Assembly (NCBI GenBank): GCA_030490835.1
Contig: CM059972.1
Coordinates: forward strand, 18,701,764-18,765,763
DNA length: 64,000 bases
Direction: 5' to 3'
From: Annona cherimola
Lineage: Eukaryota > Streptophyta > Magnoliopsida > Magnoliales > Annonaceae
Shown: positions 36,001 to 48,074 of the stretch, piece by piece
How the letters are laid out: each line of letters begins with the position of its first letter
Position numbering within the stretch: the first letter of the stretch is position 1
Notes under the pieces: model-generated
Told to the model about the DNA's origin: nothing
The model's database searches: none
What the model saw: the letters and a program-made list of their open reading frames with translations, nothing else
Program-made: the position numbers and the translations under genes

Positions 36001-37781
36001 AAATCACAGGGAATTAATTAAGGGAGAGGGGGAAGTTATATGTCATACTTAGAGAAATAGAAAAGTGTTCATACAATTTTATCCACTAAGTTCTAGCCAC
36101 TTGCTAGTCTAGACTGGTTTAGACGATTCATTTTGTGTTTTATGCTGTAAATGGCGGGGAAAATGTTTTGGTTGGTGCTCATTTCCATGAGTGACACTTT
36201 GCAGTTCTTTTGAGAAGTCCCTGCGGGCCAGATTGCTTAAGGTATGTCCAATCCTCCCTGCAGTTACCTATTTCAGGTGTGGGTTTTTCTTATGCTTGCT
36301 TGACATTGGAAAAGAAATCTGACTCTAGTTCCTCTTCTTGTTAAGGTCAACCCGGACACAGATTACAATTGCTTGAAGGATTTTGGTTCTTATTTCACTC
36401 AAAACATCCCATTGCCAGTGGTAATTAAGAAGCCCTACTCTTTCCTTCTGCACCGAACCGGTGTCTGTTTCATTTGACTGTTATTTCAATCGCAGGGTAC
36501 AACAATATATTTTCGAAGAACAATTCGAGGCCAGCTAATCACCGAGAGTGGGTATCTTGCTGTTTTTTGATAAGCTTGAAATTTTAACCAGTCATTCTGG
36601 CTGATCTTCAGTATAATTGGTTACTTGCAGTTGGTGGGAGAGTGATTGGTGCAGTTCATAGCAAGGACTTATGCAGTAAGTACTTGTTGTTTTGGTGAAC
36701 TTGAGATTTTCATATGGCAGCATATTCATGAATTCATCAATTAGTTTATGCCATGTTGGCCAACATACTTGTATCTTTATTAGTTGATCTGCTGCTAGCT
36801 TTGTTATTGTATTTAAAAAATTGGGCTGGTCTTGCATCTCATTGACAATTCAGCCATCATTATTTCCTCAATTCCTCGTGGGCCAACTGTCAGATTTTCT
36901 CGTTCATGTTAGTTTCTTGGTTAGTGACTTGTGATAGGGGATTGAAACTTATCTTGAAACAGACACGATTAGGTTAGTAAACCATGAACATGGCAAGAGA
37001 GTAGCCTACCCAATTATCTTCTATGATGTGTAGTGGCTCACGAGGTAAGTTGCCACAATCATTTTGCTCCATTCCTTATCGAGTTTAAACCTAAAGTTCA
37101 TGTCTTCTGTTACTTCACTATGTCCTCTCAGGGATCAGGAGATTTAAGCATTTCGGAAGAAAGCTAGACCTGTGCATCGAATCACAGAAAACCCTGACAT
37201 TCTAATTGTTGCATTACATGGCTTACCTGATTTCTTGATCTGTCAGAATTTTGGCTTCATATGAAATTAGTAGGGCTTATGCTTTGGCTGGAACCTACAA
37301 TTTGGCTTACTATTTCTGATATGCATTCATCATGCATGGAGAAGGGATTGAGTGGGAGGCTTTTTGGATGTGCCTACCCGGACACCAAATTCTGATGCAT
37401 TAGATGTCGTGATCATTATCAATTCATAAGGCAGTATGCTGATTTAACCGAGTAAAAAGTTTGGATACACACAATATGCTGATTTTTCTGTCATCTATCA
37501 TGAAAGGGGAACTTGCTAAATGAAGTAAACAATTGGTAGTCTTCCCATAGTTTGGCTTTGTATAGCTGGTGATAGTATCTTATTTAATGTATTTACATAT
37601 GCTTTTTCTTCCCCCTTTTTAAATGAACTTGTGACCTGGATGACTGTGGCAAGGATGATAAGTCGCTAATGTTTGTGCAGGGGCATTTTTTGGCATGTAC
37701 ATTGGGGAGTTTCCAGTATCTGTGCCTGCAAAACAGGAGATTGCCACCAATGTTGCAGGCATCATCAGAAGATGCTATTGA
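30077..37781 (+). CDS. FAP2: Plastid fatty-acid-binding protein of the chalcone-isomerase fold (FAP2 type)
   Basis: Ten exons: 30077-30540, 31193-31409, 32392-32467, 32675-32777, 35098-35166, 36205-36241, 36346-36420, 36496-36547, 36631-36675 and 37681-37781. All introns are GT-AG and the phases join to one 412-residue frame. The ATG has an in-frame TAG six bases upstream. Residues 1-155 are the plant-specific N-terminal part (NLDLDGGYPYFF, SLALQEAFSCISKFAGALFF). From about 224 to 412 runs the chalcone-isomerase-like domain: VLVGTGSKSMRIITF, KVYAFGVYVHPD, EDIHMTVRLVVNCNG, CLKDFGSYFTQNIPLP, then GGRVIGAVHSKDLCRAFF and MYIGEFPVSVP. In Arabidopsis the FAP proteins bind fatty acids in the plastid stroma and do not isomerise chalcone. 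Length fits FAP2 (about 400). Introns hold MITEs and a foldback repeat, but no exon is damaged, so the gene should be functional. The call rests on recognised family motifs. Confidence 0.9.
30607..30911 (+). mobile_element. MITE copy in FAP2 intron 1
   Basis: ggggtgtatttgggaagtaa to tcaaacgcaccc, with the family interior and a short T-rich insertion near the left end. It lies entirely in the 652-base first intron, 66 bases after the splice donor, and nearly doubles the intron. Confidence 0.75.
31490..31785. repeat. Foldback repeat in FAP2 intron 2
   Basis: tttatcatttttggagatat and its approximate complement (atatctccaaaaataataaa) form inverted arms around a G-run and a copy-specific centre. 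The right end carries tgcaccctggtgca. It is related to the repeat at 21650-22010 and makes up about 300 of the 982 bases of intron 2. Confidence 0.55.
34393..34587 (+). mobile_element. Shortened MITE copy in FAP2 intron 4
   Basis: It runs from gggtgtgtttgggaagagg to tttcccaaacacatcc with the central part deleted, about 195 bp. Intron 4 (32778-35097, 2.3 kb) also has an 18-base T run near 34296-34313. The rest of the intron shows nothing recognisable. Confidence 0.7.
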
Positions 37782-38400
37782 ACTGGAGTTGGTGGTGCCG
37801 TGGTGGAATTCTTTTTGCAGGATCTTTTCAAGTGATTGTATACTGGCAAGAAGTGGCTCTTATATCTTGCTTTGTGCTGGCTGTATATTAAACCAGCACA
37901 TCTTGGTGGTGAGCTTAGCATGGGGAAAGGTGGATGGACTTGCGGCATGTCATCATTTGGTACTCATTTCTATACACGATCGGATTCATTACATATATCG
38001 GGTGGATATTCTGAGGGAAAACAGGAAAAAAAAAAAAAAACAAACTAGGCAACATCGTATTGCGTAGCAGAGGCAGAAACACAAAATCCAGAGGAAAGGT
38101 TGGTTCCAAATACTTGGACCTGTGTTTTGCTGGCAAGTACCGGAAATGCATCATTACAGGAAGGTGTTCTTTTCTATATTTTCTTTTTGATATCAATGTA
38201 CCCGTACAAGTTTTTTGGGGGGAGCAGAACAAGAGATCCATCCAATTCGTTAGGAAGTTTAGAAATTGTTATGCTGCAAGATTCCTTGTATCATGGTAGT
38301 TAGACACATTCTTGAATTTGCTGACATTCAAGAGAACTCCATTGCAAATGTGGCATTTTTCAATGTTTAATGGTTGGAAATCAAATTCCACTTTCTGTCT
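37782..38400 (+). other. Probable 3' untranslated region of FAP2
   Basis: After the TGA at 37779-37781 the sequence keeps a balanced composition for several hundred bases, with a 15-base A run near 38025-38040. Possible poly(A) signals are weak and I cannot set the cleavage site. The short ORFs here are chance frames. Confidence 0.35.
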
Positions 38401-39065
38401 GTTCTTTTGCTGACGATCTCATTTGTTTGGCATCCATAACCACACATTCGGAACTCAAGCTTCGTGTGGCAGGTGCATGGAGGAATCTTAGCTAGTTTAA
38501 CCCCACAATGGAAATAGCTTTTATTCCACGTGCATGAAGTTTGTTAATATTATGGTGCTGGGGTTAGAATCTGGCTTTGTTGACTTGACTTGGGGTCAAG
38601 AAAAGGTTCTTAATTCTATTTAAGAAAAATTTAATCTTAAACCATTTGGAAAACCATAACTTCAATCCAATCTGAAAACAGATCGGGTAATCCTTGATGC
38701 GATAATTTTTTTTAAAAAAATTAATATGTTTTGGTCTTGGGAAAGTTTTGAGTCTGAGGTCTGCACATGGCACAAGAAATGCAGAGGTCAAGATTACTGG
38801 TCTTGGGTTTGCGATCCGCGACCTGCAAGTTTTTAATTTTTAAAATTTTTTTATTAATATGCAGGACTTATGTAGATTTTCGTTCCTGTAAAATTTGACA
38901 AAATTTCGAATTTGTTTGATATTTTATTTTAATTTTAAAAATTAAACTAAAAGAACTAAAAGGGCATCATGATACGTGTCCATAAGAATGGTCTTATGGT
39001 TGATTTTGAAAAATCGAAATGAAATACCTAACCAATTCAAAAAATTGTATAGGAATGAAGATTTA
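38401..39065. other. Intergenic, nothing recognised
   Basis: The sequence is moderately AT-rich with no ORF of interest and no bounded repeat. Confidence 0.4.
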
Positions 39066-39333
39066 GGATGCATTTGTTTATATCAAAAATTTTTGAAATT
39101 AAAAAATTTCACTCTATTATTATTTTATTTTTAATTATTTTTCACATCTTTATAAGACTACCTTATTTTTTAATCATTTCTATATAATTATTTATATAAT
39201 GAATTTATCTATTTTAATTTTTTTTTTTACTCTATATCATTACTCCATTATATCGTATTATTTTCAATTGTTTCAACAATTTTTGCCCTAAAAATTTTTC
39301 ATTTAAAAGTTCTTTCACTTCTCAAACGCATCC
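39066..39333 (-). mobile_element. Tourist-like MITE copy, inverted
   Basis: ggatgcatttgtttatatc to ctcaaacgcatcc, flanked by TTA on both sides (39063-39065 and 39334-39336). It is more diverged than the copies at 7241 or 40498. Confidence 0.75.
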
Positions 39334-39925
39334 TTAGACTAGGGTTTGCGTATTTATAAAAATTATTTCTTCAGTTGCCCATATTGCAAATCGTTGACGG
39401 GAATCTTGGTAGCAGCTTTTAAGAAATGGGTTGCTTCTTAGACTGCTCGTACCCACAGAAATATGTTTTCCTGAGGTTCCCAGCAGAAAGTTCGGATACA
39501 AGGACAGGAGAATATGTGAAGCAGCAGTGAGACATGGGATGGCGTTCCAAATGCAAGGAGAAACTCAGTTACAATGGTGCTTGCAATGATAAGATAAAAA
39601 ATACCAAGAACAAAGGGGATTTAGATCGGGTCCAATCGGTTTTGTTGAGGGAACCGAACAATCATGAATCTAAAGGCAGAGCCCATTTGACAAATATCAG
39701 AAACAGTGATGACCCTTAACCGAGAACCGACAGCGGATGAGTGATGCCTACTTTTACAAACCTCAGAAGAATTTGGTACTGCTGCTTATTTCCACGAGCG
39801 TTTTTTGCATTATCCATCACTTGGTCAAAGGATGCACGATAGAATCAAACTGATTTTTATTCAATCTACTCAAGGAATTACAGATTATGAGATTTCAGAA
39901 CAGCCCGTAGTTTGACAATGACGGT

Positions 39926-39970
<45 letters not shown>

Positions 39971-40497
39971 ACCTAATGAACAGAAAATTGTACATCAACA
40001 CAAGCTTAAACGGAGACTACAACGTATAACATGAATAAAATAACATGAATAAACAAGTGTCTAAAGCTTCTCCACATCAACTCTTAAAAAGGGAAGGGGA
40101 AAAAAGAAGAAGAAGCTTCTGCACAATAGAGGCCTCCATGTTTGCATCCTTGTTTTTACAAAAGGCTGTTTCTTGGGCCTACTTTCTCTGATCGCAATGT
40201 CCAAAAACTCACAGACGGCTAAATCACGTTGCCAATTCTAAATTCTGTTAAACACTCTGCACAGGAAAGCCGGTCATTTGCACCCTCCGGAGCTGTCTCA
40301 TTAGTCATAACAAACACCTTGTCCAAAAAGCTTGCGGTTTTACTTCTTGAAAACAATACTCAAAAATCCAACTCTCCCAATGAAAATGAAATCACAAGAC
40401 AGAATTTTCGAGGCTACCGTTTGAGATTTCCACACACTATCACGCAGCAAGCGCATACACAGAATTCAAAAACACAGCACGTATTAAGGGTGTGTTT
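39334..40497. other. Unclassified, balanced-composition intergenic DNA
   Basis: Between two MITEs lies about 1.1 kb with several short ORFs (for example 39534-39719 and 40229-40531 on +) without family resemblance. It could be a non-coding transcript, an old gene remnant or part of the FAP2 3' region. Confidence 0.3.
39929..39967. repeat. (CT)n microsatellite
   Basis: An uninterrupted run of about 19 CT dinucleotides. It is likely to vary in length between individuals. Confidence 0.95.
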
Positions 40498-40753
40498 GGG
40501 AATGGATAAAACTTTTGATGAAAAGTTATAGATAATAGAAGTTGTCAAATGATGTAATATGATAGAGGTAATAATGAGGAATAGATATGATAAAGTTGAA
40601 ATAGATAAGTTAGTTGTGTTAGTAATTGTGTAGAAATGATTGAAAAGTAAGGTAGCTGTATAGAAAAATGTAAAGAAATTATTAAAAAATAGGATAGTTG
40701 TGGAGAGTGAAAAGTTTTAACTTGATAACTTTTACTTATTAACAAACACACCC
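40498..40753 (+). mobile_element. Tourist-like MITE copy
   Basis: gggtgtgtttgggaatgg to aacaaacacaccc, with TAA on both sides (40495-40497 and 40754-40756). It is close to the copies at 7241 and 8422 but lacks about 15 bases near the right end. Confidence 0.85.
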
Positions 40754-41224
40754 TAAATCTATCAACAGATGTATCAGAACGTAGTAACACTATAGAATCA
40801 GTATGATGTTCTAGATGATGAATTACAAGTTCTAAATGGATATATAAATACAGCGACTTTATGCCTTTTTCAAATGGGTCACATACACATCTTTGAAAAG
40901 ATTTTGATGAAGCATGGTGTTCTAGTTATATAAATTATTGTAAATACGATGTGGGAGTCGAATTTTTTATTTTAGCATCAATCTGACGCCTATATGACAA
41001 TTTCCACCGTAACTACCACGGTATATGCACTACTGGATGGTTTTTCATGTACATATAGGTAACATATATACATTTGGTTTAGATTTTTCACCGAAACTAG
41101 GGAACAAACTCTGGCTTTTATGTTTTAAAAATGCTTTTAAATCTAAATTATTCACAATATTCTTCTATATGATACCGCAACTCGCATTTGCAAGAAACTC
41201 ACTTGTATAAATATTTAGCATCAT

Positions 41225-41284
41225 TTGTGGAGAAATTTGCATCATAAACTCTCTAACTATGCGTATTAGCATTTCAAGGTACTA
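41225..41284. repeat. Fragment of the 25.5-kb foldback family
   Basis: gagaaatttgcatcataaac followed by tctaactatgcgtattagc matches the end of the foldback element at 25499-26610. The copia element begins directly after it and probably interrupted it. Confidence 0.55.
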
Positions 41285-41341
41285 TGAATTGGAAATAAAA
41301 ATTAAGGAAAGTGGAAAATAATCAAATCAGAAAGTAAGTTT

Positions 41342-44300
41342 CTACTCCAGGCATGTTACAAACGTCACTTTCCTTAAGGCAAAATTTGCACCTTTGCAGC
41401 TATTTAGGGTTTTAGCAGCATAAGCAATATCTGGTCGAGTACAATACATGACATACATCAAACTTCCAATCACTTTTGCATACTCAAGTTCGGCTACAGA
41501 TCTTTCATCATTTTTACTTAATTTAATACTGGGATCAAAGAGAGTTAAGGCTACACTGGCATCAAAGTAGTCAAATCGCTTGAGTATATTGGGAAAGAGA
41601 AAATACATTGTCATTTATGATAATCTTGATACCAAGAATAATATCTGCATTGCCCATATCTTTCATATCAAAATTAACTGACAAATTTTTTTTAGTTTCT
41701 TTAATAATACTAATATCAATTCAAAAAATAAGCATATCATCCACATATAGATAAATAATAACACCTATATTTGCAGTAAATTTACTATAAACATATTTTT
41801 CTGATTGATTTAATTTATACTCATTTTATATCACCTCTATTTTTCATGTTATTGCTCAAGTACTTGTTTTAAACCATATAATGATTCTATCAATTTGCAA
41901 ATTTTCTTTTCTTGTCCAGGCATTATGAATCCTTCAAATTGTTCCATATAAATTTTTTCATCTAAATCTCCATTTAGAAATACATTTTTTACATCCATTT
42001 GGTGAATTTCAAGGTGATAGACAGAAGCTAGTGTCATTAATAATCTAATGGTTGAAATTCTAGCTACTGGGGCATAGGTGTCAAAGAAATTTATACCTTC
42101 CTTTTGCTTAAACCCTTTAGCTACGAATTTAGCTTTAAATTTATCAATTGAGCCATCAACTTTTAATTTCTTTTTAAAAATCCATTTACAACCTATAGGT
42201 TTAGATCCTAGTGGTCAATCAACTAACGTCCAAGTTTTATTTCTCATTATTGAATCCATTTCATCTTGGATTGCTTTTTTCCAGTATGATACATTTGTAG
42301 ATTTCATGGTCTCTTCATATGTAGTTGGATCCCCTTCGGTATGAAAAACAATCATGTGTTCCTTATTTATATCATCTATGGATCTTTCTACTAGGTATAA
42401 TTGAAAATCAGGCTCAAAACAATTATAATTATCTTTCCTAGCTCTTTTACTTCTTCTCATATTTGCATCATCATCTTCTATAGGTTTATTTGCAGATGCA
42501 AAATCATTACTTATAGATTTACCCAATGGTTGAGAAGAAGAATCTCCATCATTATCACCAAGCTTAGGAATAGATTTATATGTATTTTCATAAAAATCAG
42601 CATCTCTAGATTCAATAATAGTATCTTGTTGAATTAGATTGTTAGGCTCTATCACTACAAATCTATAGGCTTTACTATTTATTTCATAACCCAAAAATAT
42701 GCACTCTATTTCTCTTTGTCCTAATTTAGGTCTTTTAGGATCAGGTAATCTTACTAAGGCTCTACAACCCCAAACTCTTAAATATTTAAGATTAGGTGTC
42801 TTATTTTTCTATAATTCATAAGGAGTGACTTTAGTTTTCTTATGTTGAATTCTATTAAGAATGTGACAAGCTGTTAATAAAGCTTCATCCCACCAACCTT
42901 TACTTAGGTCTGCATTTATTAACAATGAATTTACCATCTCGACCAATGTTCTGTTTTCCTTTCTGAGGTTCCATTCTGTTGAGGTGTATATGTGGTTGTT
43001 ACTTGGTGAATTATGCCAACAATTTCACAAAAATCATTAAAGTCATTTGATAAAATATTCACCACCTCTATCTAATTTTAGAGATTTAATAGTTTTACTA
43101 AGTTGATTTTCAACTTCAGCTTTATAAGATTTGAATTTTTCTAAGGCTTCATCTTGAGTTCTTAGCAAATAAACATATGTATATTTACTAAAATCATCTA
43201 TAAATGTTATAAAATATCTTTTACCACCTCTTGTTAGGTTATTTTCCATATCACATATATCAGAATGAATTAAGTCTAATAATTCTGAATTTCTTTCTAC
43301 CTTTTGAAATGACTTTTTAGTAATTTTAGTTTGAATACACACTTTACATTTATCGTTTGATTCATTAGAGGATCTAGGAATTAATTTTAACTTCATCATA
43401 GTGTCCATACTTCTAAAATTAACATGACCTAGTCTATCATGCCATAAAGAAAATGAATCAATGATATAAGCAGAAGAAGATAATTCATTATTTATGTTCA
43501 GGCAGAACATACCATCTACTACATAACATTTCTCAACAAAAATACCTCTTTTGGTAATGATAATTTCGTCTGACTCAAATGCCAATTTAAAACTATATTT
43601 GCTAAAAAGGCTAACCGAGACTAGGTTTTTGCGAATTTATGGTACATGAAGTACATTTGTAAGGGCGAGTGATTTCCCAGAAGTCAGTTTTAGGATAATA
43701 GTTCCTGACCCTACTACTTTGACGGTAGATGATTACCCATTAATAGATTATTTATATTCTTACCAGATTCATAGGTATTAAACTGACTCATATATTTGCA
43801 TACATGTCTAGTAGCCCCAGAATCTAGCCACCAGGTCTGGTCATCACTCACAGTACAAATTTTTGAAATTATGACAATAAAATTTTCTTCAGTCAAATGT
43901 GTCTCAGGACCCTTTTAAGTGTTATTCTTCTTTTTGAGAAGCCTACACTCCCTTTTTCAATGACTCATCTTTTTACAGTAACAACAAGATCCCTTTCTCT
44001 TCTTAGTTATGGGTGTTAATGGTCATGGTCAACCCGTCCAACCCGTTTATAAATGGGTTTGGGTTGAGAATTTTGAATAAATGGGTTATAATCCGCTAAC
44101 TCGTTTAACCATTTAATTAAATAAATGGGTTAGGGTTGAGATTTTATAACTCATCAACCCGTTTAGTAACCTGTTTAACCCATATAACCTATTTAACCCG
44201 TTTAATTTGTTGAACCCATTTAACTCGCTTAACTCATTAAGTTTTATATGTATACATGTAAATTCCTTGGTTATTTTTTCTCTCTAAGTCTTTCTCAAGT

Positions 44301-45420
44301 TACCTAATTTTCATTTTTCTATTGTTGCACTAATTTCATTTTTCCGTTACTGCCCTATATTTATTTCCCTTACGCTAAAAAACACTATCTCGTATCTTCC
44401 TGCGAGATTATCATCTATTAGAGTTTAGGCTTTCAGGTTATTTACTATATAACCAGTTAACAACCCACCAACCCGTTTATTAAATGGGTTGTAAATGAGT
44501 TAGGGTTGAGGTTTTTTAAATGGGTTAATAAACGGATTAGGGTTGAGATATTTTAAATGGTTTAGGATTATGATTAGGCTCCAACCTGTCCAACCCGATC
44601 TGTTAGCACCCCTATTCTTAGCAATAGTTTTATTGGTATTTAAGTTAAATTTCCTATAGGGTTGATTATTGCTAATTGTCACCTAATTTTGAGTTTCAAC
44701 CACGTGAGCCTTAGATTGAACGTGATATTCTTTCTTTTCATTTTTTCTTGATTTCTCTTCAATACGAAGATTAAGAACAAGATCATCTAAACTCAAAGAT
44801 CCTTTCATTTGTTTCAGATTTTTGCGGTAGTTGTTCCAACTAAGTGATAATTTCTCAATAATCGCACCAACAAGAACAGACTCATCCATCTTACTGCCCT
44901 GTGACCCAAGTTGATTGACCATAAATTCTATCTCATTAACTTGATCAAGAATTGGTTTATCGTCAGTCATAGTATAATTAAGGAAATCGCTTACTAGAAA
45001 CTATTTGATGTTTGCATCATCAGTACTGTATTTGTGTAGCAGCGAATCCCATATTTTTTTGGCCGTATTTGCATCTTGGTACACTTCAAATAGCGAGTTG
45101 GACAGTGCTTCAATGATGTGCTCTTTGCAAATATAGTTGTCCATATCTCACTTAGCTCTTCAGTGTTGATCTTGCAGCGTTTCATTTTTTTTTCAAGGTC
45201 TCAGCATGGTGAGGACGTAAACAACTCCAATTTGAGTTAGAAAAAAATAAAGTTGTTGTTTCCATCTTTGAAATAGGTACCGACACAGTAGTCAAATATT
45301 GGGACATCAGGTTTTGTGGGTAAAATGGATGATTGGAGAGCCATTTGTAAATAACAGGAGAGGACAAGAAAAAAATATTTTTTAAAAAATTTTGCCTTAA
45401 GAATGATAGGGCAGGTACCA
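41342..45420 (-). pseudogene. Broken copia gag-pol
   Basis: Pieces in several frames, right to left. Gag: 44970-44683, with MTDDKPILDQVNEIEFMVNQ and LSLSWNNYRKNLK. Zinc knuckle near 43925-43990: CCYCKKMSHWKRECR. Protease at 43896-43714: WWLDSGATRHVC. Integrase at 43585-43043: WHDRLGHVNFRSM, CKVCIQTK, then ITFIDDFSKYTYVYLL and SLKLDRGGEYF, with TPQQNG further on near 42970. Reverse transcriptase at 42694-41342: YWKKAIQDEMDSIM, HQMDVKNVFLNGDL, an intact YVDDM site at 41747-41733, and SLMYVMYCTRPDIAYA. Frameshifts and stops (for example after TWTLVD at about 42215) separate the pieces, and a MITE interrupts the gag/knuckle region. The protein cannot be made as one chain. Confidence 0.9.
44007..44614. 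mobile_element. hAT-like MITE nested in the copia gag region
   Basis: A 608-bp insertion rich in aacccgttta words, with imperfect inverted ends (atgggtgttaatggtc and, from the other side, aggggtgctaacagatc). TTCTTAG occurs on both sides (44000-44006 and 44615-44621), a 7-base target duplication that may originally have been 8. Copia coding sequence resumes on each side, which proves the order of events. It carries no ORF. Confidence 0.75.
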
Positions 45421-46000
45421 TGAATTGGAAATAAAAATTAAGGAAAGTGAAAAATAATCAAATCAGAAAGTAAGTTTCTACTCCAGGCGTGTTACAAAGG
45501 ATACTTTCCTTAAGTCAAAATTTACACCCTTACAGTTGTTTAGGGTTTTAGCAGTTTGCCCTCAGGATATAAATAGTGAACCTAATCTAGGACAAAGATA
45601 GCCTCCCTTCTAGATTCCAAACACTTGTTAACAGAATTGTAGACTTAGAAGGGAATTTGGAAAAAAAATAAAATCACAAAGCTTCTTTACGAGAACCCAA
45701 GAGAATAAAAGGATGCAAGTGAGAACCCAAGTGAGTAAAAAGATGCAAGTGTGAGAATGATGTGTGTTTTACCAAAGGAGAGACCCATACATATAGGCTT
45801 GGGCAACATTAACGTTTGAAATCAAAGTTACAATAATTCAGCGTTATATTAATTCAAAACGTTGAAAAACGCTTTGGCCACGTTTACTTGAAACGGCATT
45901 TTATTTATGAAAATTCTGTCAGAAAAATACTGTGAACACATGTACAATGTCAAAAATATCCCTGACCTTCATTTTGCACAGCCACATCAGAATTTTATGA

Positions 46001-48074
46001 GTTTATTTAAAAAACCCGGCTGCACATACACATAACGCAGTGCAACAGCGGAGTATCAGATTCGGTACTCCACCACCCCAAACGGAAGGTTTCATGGCTG
46101 CCAAGAAGAGACGAGAAAACCCAACCCATCATCATTTGCTTCTTTAAAAGCTGGCCAGTTCAGGTGGGAAGCAAAGTATAGCAGGCAGATCGTGATGCGT
46201 GCCGCCTCTCCAAGTTTCGAGTGACGAACGACCCGAAAACCTCCATAACCGGCAACCTTTTTTTCCCTCCCTCAGATCCGGCTGTATGGGCTGTCGATTG
46301 GCATATCCAACCCGTTGAATGGAAAGATGGCACAAAACCCCCTACTTCGACATCATTATCTTCTAACAACCTACTGTAAAATCCATGCAAAGCAACAAGC
46401 ACTTCCAATTAATTCCATCCATCAATTTTTAGATCTAGCTTCCATTTTCAATCAATCGCTGGCAAAAGCAATTTCTTTTTGACGCCAAAAGCAATTTTAA
46501 TTTGGCAGCCATTATTCCCACCCTTGCTGCCGCCCGCGCGGCTCTGCAGCAGCTGTTTCAGTGACGGATCGTCCATGTCTAGCTATCAGCTATGGTCACG
46601 TGCGTAAAATGGGTTTGTGCGTCCAGGAACGAGAATACGAGACGGGTATTTTTGACATTGCCTCAGTAAAGGACGAGGGTTTGAAATGCAAAATCTTCTC
46701 AACTTCATAGATGCTAATATATAAACTTCAGGATTTAAAATACTAATACGCAAAGTCAAAGAGTTTATGTCACGAATTTCCCATAATTTGTGAGTGAATA
46801 TTTAACCGTTAAAATTTGAGAACAAAATTTATAATTTACATAAAAGTTTCTGAATCTCAGATGGGAAGCGAAGTCACGCATCACGTGAGAGATGAATTTT
46901 CCGCAATGGTTAAGATATCCTAGAGAGAGAGAGAGAGAGTTGTGAAACCTAAATGGGCTAGTTTTGCACATTCGTTTGTCGTAAGAAAATTTAACTAAAA
47001 ATAACGGAATAAACCTGAAGAATGACGACGCAGACATGCGTTTTGTGCCTTTCGATTCTCAGTGTGAAGAGATTTGCACATAAGGTCCCTCTAGTTTGCC
47101 CAACCTTTACTTTTTACCTTTACATTTAATATTTGTAATGGACGACTTCCAGTTCCAGAAATGTACAATTTTAGCCCCTCCTATATAAAGCTCCAATGCT
47201 TACATTAAATGTCCAAAATGACTTCTCTCTAATTTATAGATGTAACTTCTGTTGTGACCAACGGTCCCATGCCTACTGTAGCTACCTCAGGAGGAGAGCT
47301 AAGGAATATTGGTAAAAATCTTCCAAGTTTAACATGGTCTATTTTCTGTGTTTTTCAGTTGCTTTACAAAGATGCATGCAACTAAGCCACTAAAAAAAAT
47401 TAAGATCCAAGATACAACAATACCTCTGGGCCCAACGCACGGGAAAAAAATGTGCTTGGAAATAATCAGGGAGTTGAAACAACTAAAGAAGCCTGTGTAA
47501 TGACTACAATAAAAGCCAATTGGAGAAAAAACAAAAAAAAACAAAAAAATGAAGCTTCCCTAGCTGATCTGTAAGTTCAGTACTAACACTGATAACTTTC
47601 TTACATTGATCGAACTGTAAAACTTCTGTAGGGGCTCCCTTGCTGCAACGCTCAAAGTTTCCAATTTTCAGTCTTTCCTATTTATACTGCCTGCCTACCT
47701 ATCTGTACAGAATACAAAAGAACTCCACATCTCCCTGCTTTCCAGTAGGTAGGTAGCTTGTCCTGTTTAAGCTCCATGGCATCGTCTCAACTCACATAAG
47801 CGGGATTGCCCGAGGCTTTGTTTGGCTGCAGGGTCTAGAGGCCAAACGTGCTGTTTTGCTGCTTTTCAAAGCCCCATTTGGATGGGAAAGTACTTTACAC
47901 GGAATCCCATATAAGAAATAGCATGTAAAAAATGCTGTTGGAAAAAGCAATTCGGAACTTCTTCCCTATTAATCCTCTACTAGACTGCTGGGGGCATTGG
48001 CCTCTTGGCCAAATGAAGCCTAAATTGCTTTTGGAATACAATTGCTGCAGGAAAGACTGAAATACCAGACCAGT
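46001..48074. other. Intergenic DNA and probable 3' flank of the myosin gene
   Basis: 46010-46620 has balanced composition with overlapping short frames on the - strand and no recognised product. 46650-46790 is a fragment of the 25.5-kb foldback family. (AG)n occurs at 46922-46939. From about 47550 to 48074 the sequence probably contains the 3' untranslated region of the myosin gene, but I found no decisive poly(A) signal. Confidence 0.4.

Larger units (their letters stand above)
41285..46000 (-). mobile_element. Decayed Ty1/copia retrotransposon
   Basis: On the - strand, from right to left: an LTR piece (45421-45554 and probably onward to about 46000), gag (about 45420-44680), zinc knuckle, protease, integrase, reverse transcriptase, then a second LTR piece at 41285-41418. 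The two 134-base LTR pieces align end to end with about 11 differences, so the insertion is old compared with the Athila-like element. A TATA-like box (ctatttata on the - strand) lies about 10-20 bases before the right repeat starts. The left piece is therefore R-U5 joined directly to the reverse-transcriptase gene, with the end of RT, RNase H and U3 missing. The outer right boundary is uncertain. Confidence 0.75.

Noticed and set aside
37669..38303. ORFs of 67-132 codons at the end of FAP2
   Set aside because: They are out-of-frame readings of the last FAP2 exon and its 3' flank.
42401..42637. + strand ORF inside the copia region
   Set aside because: It is the antisense of the reverse-transcriptase region, with no independent support.
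46144..46408. Overlapping - strand ORFs near 46.2 kb
   Set aside because: No family motif, no splice-compatible neighbours, and two frames overlap almost completely.
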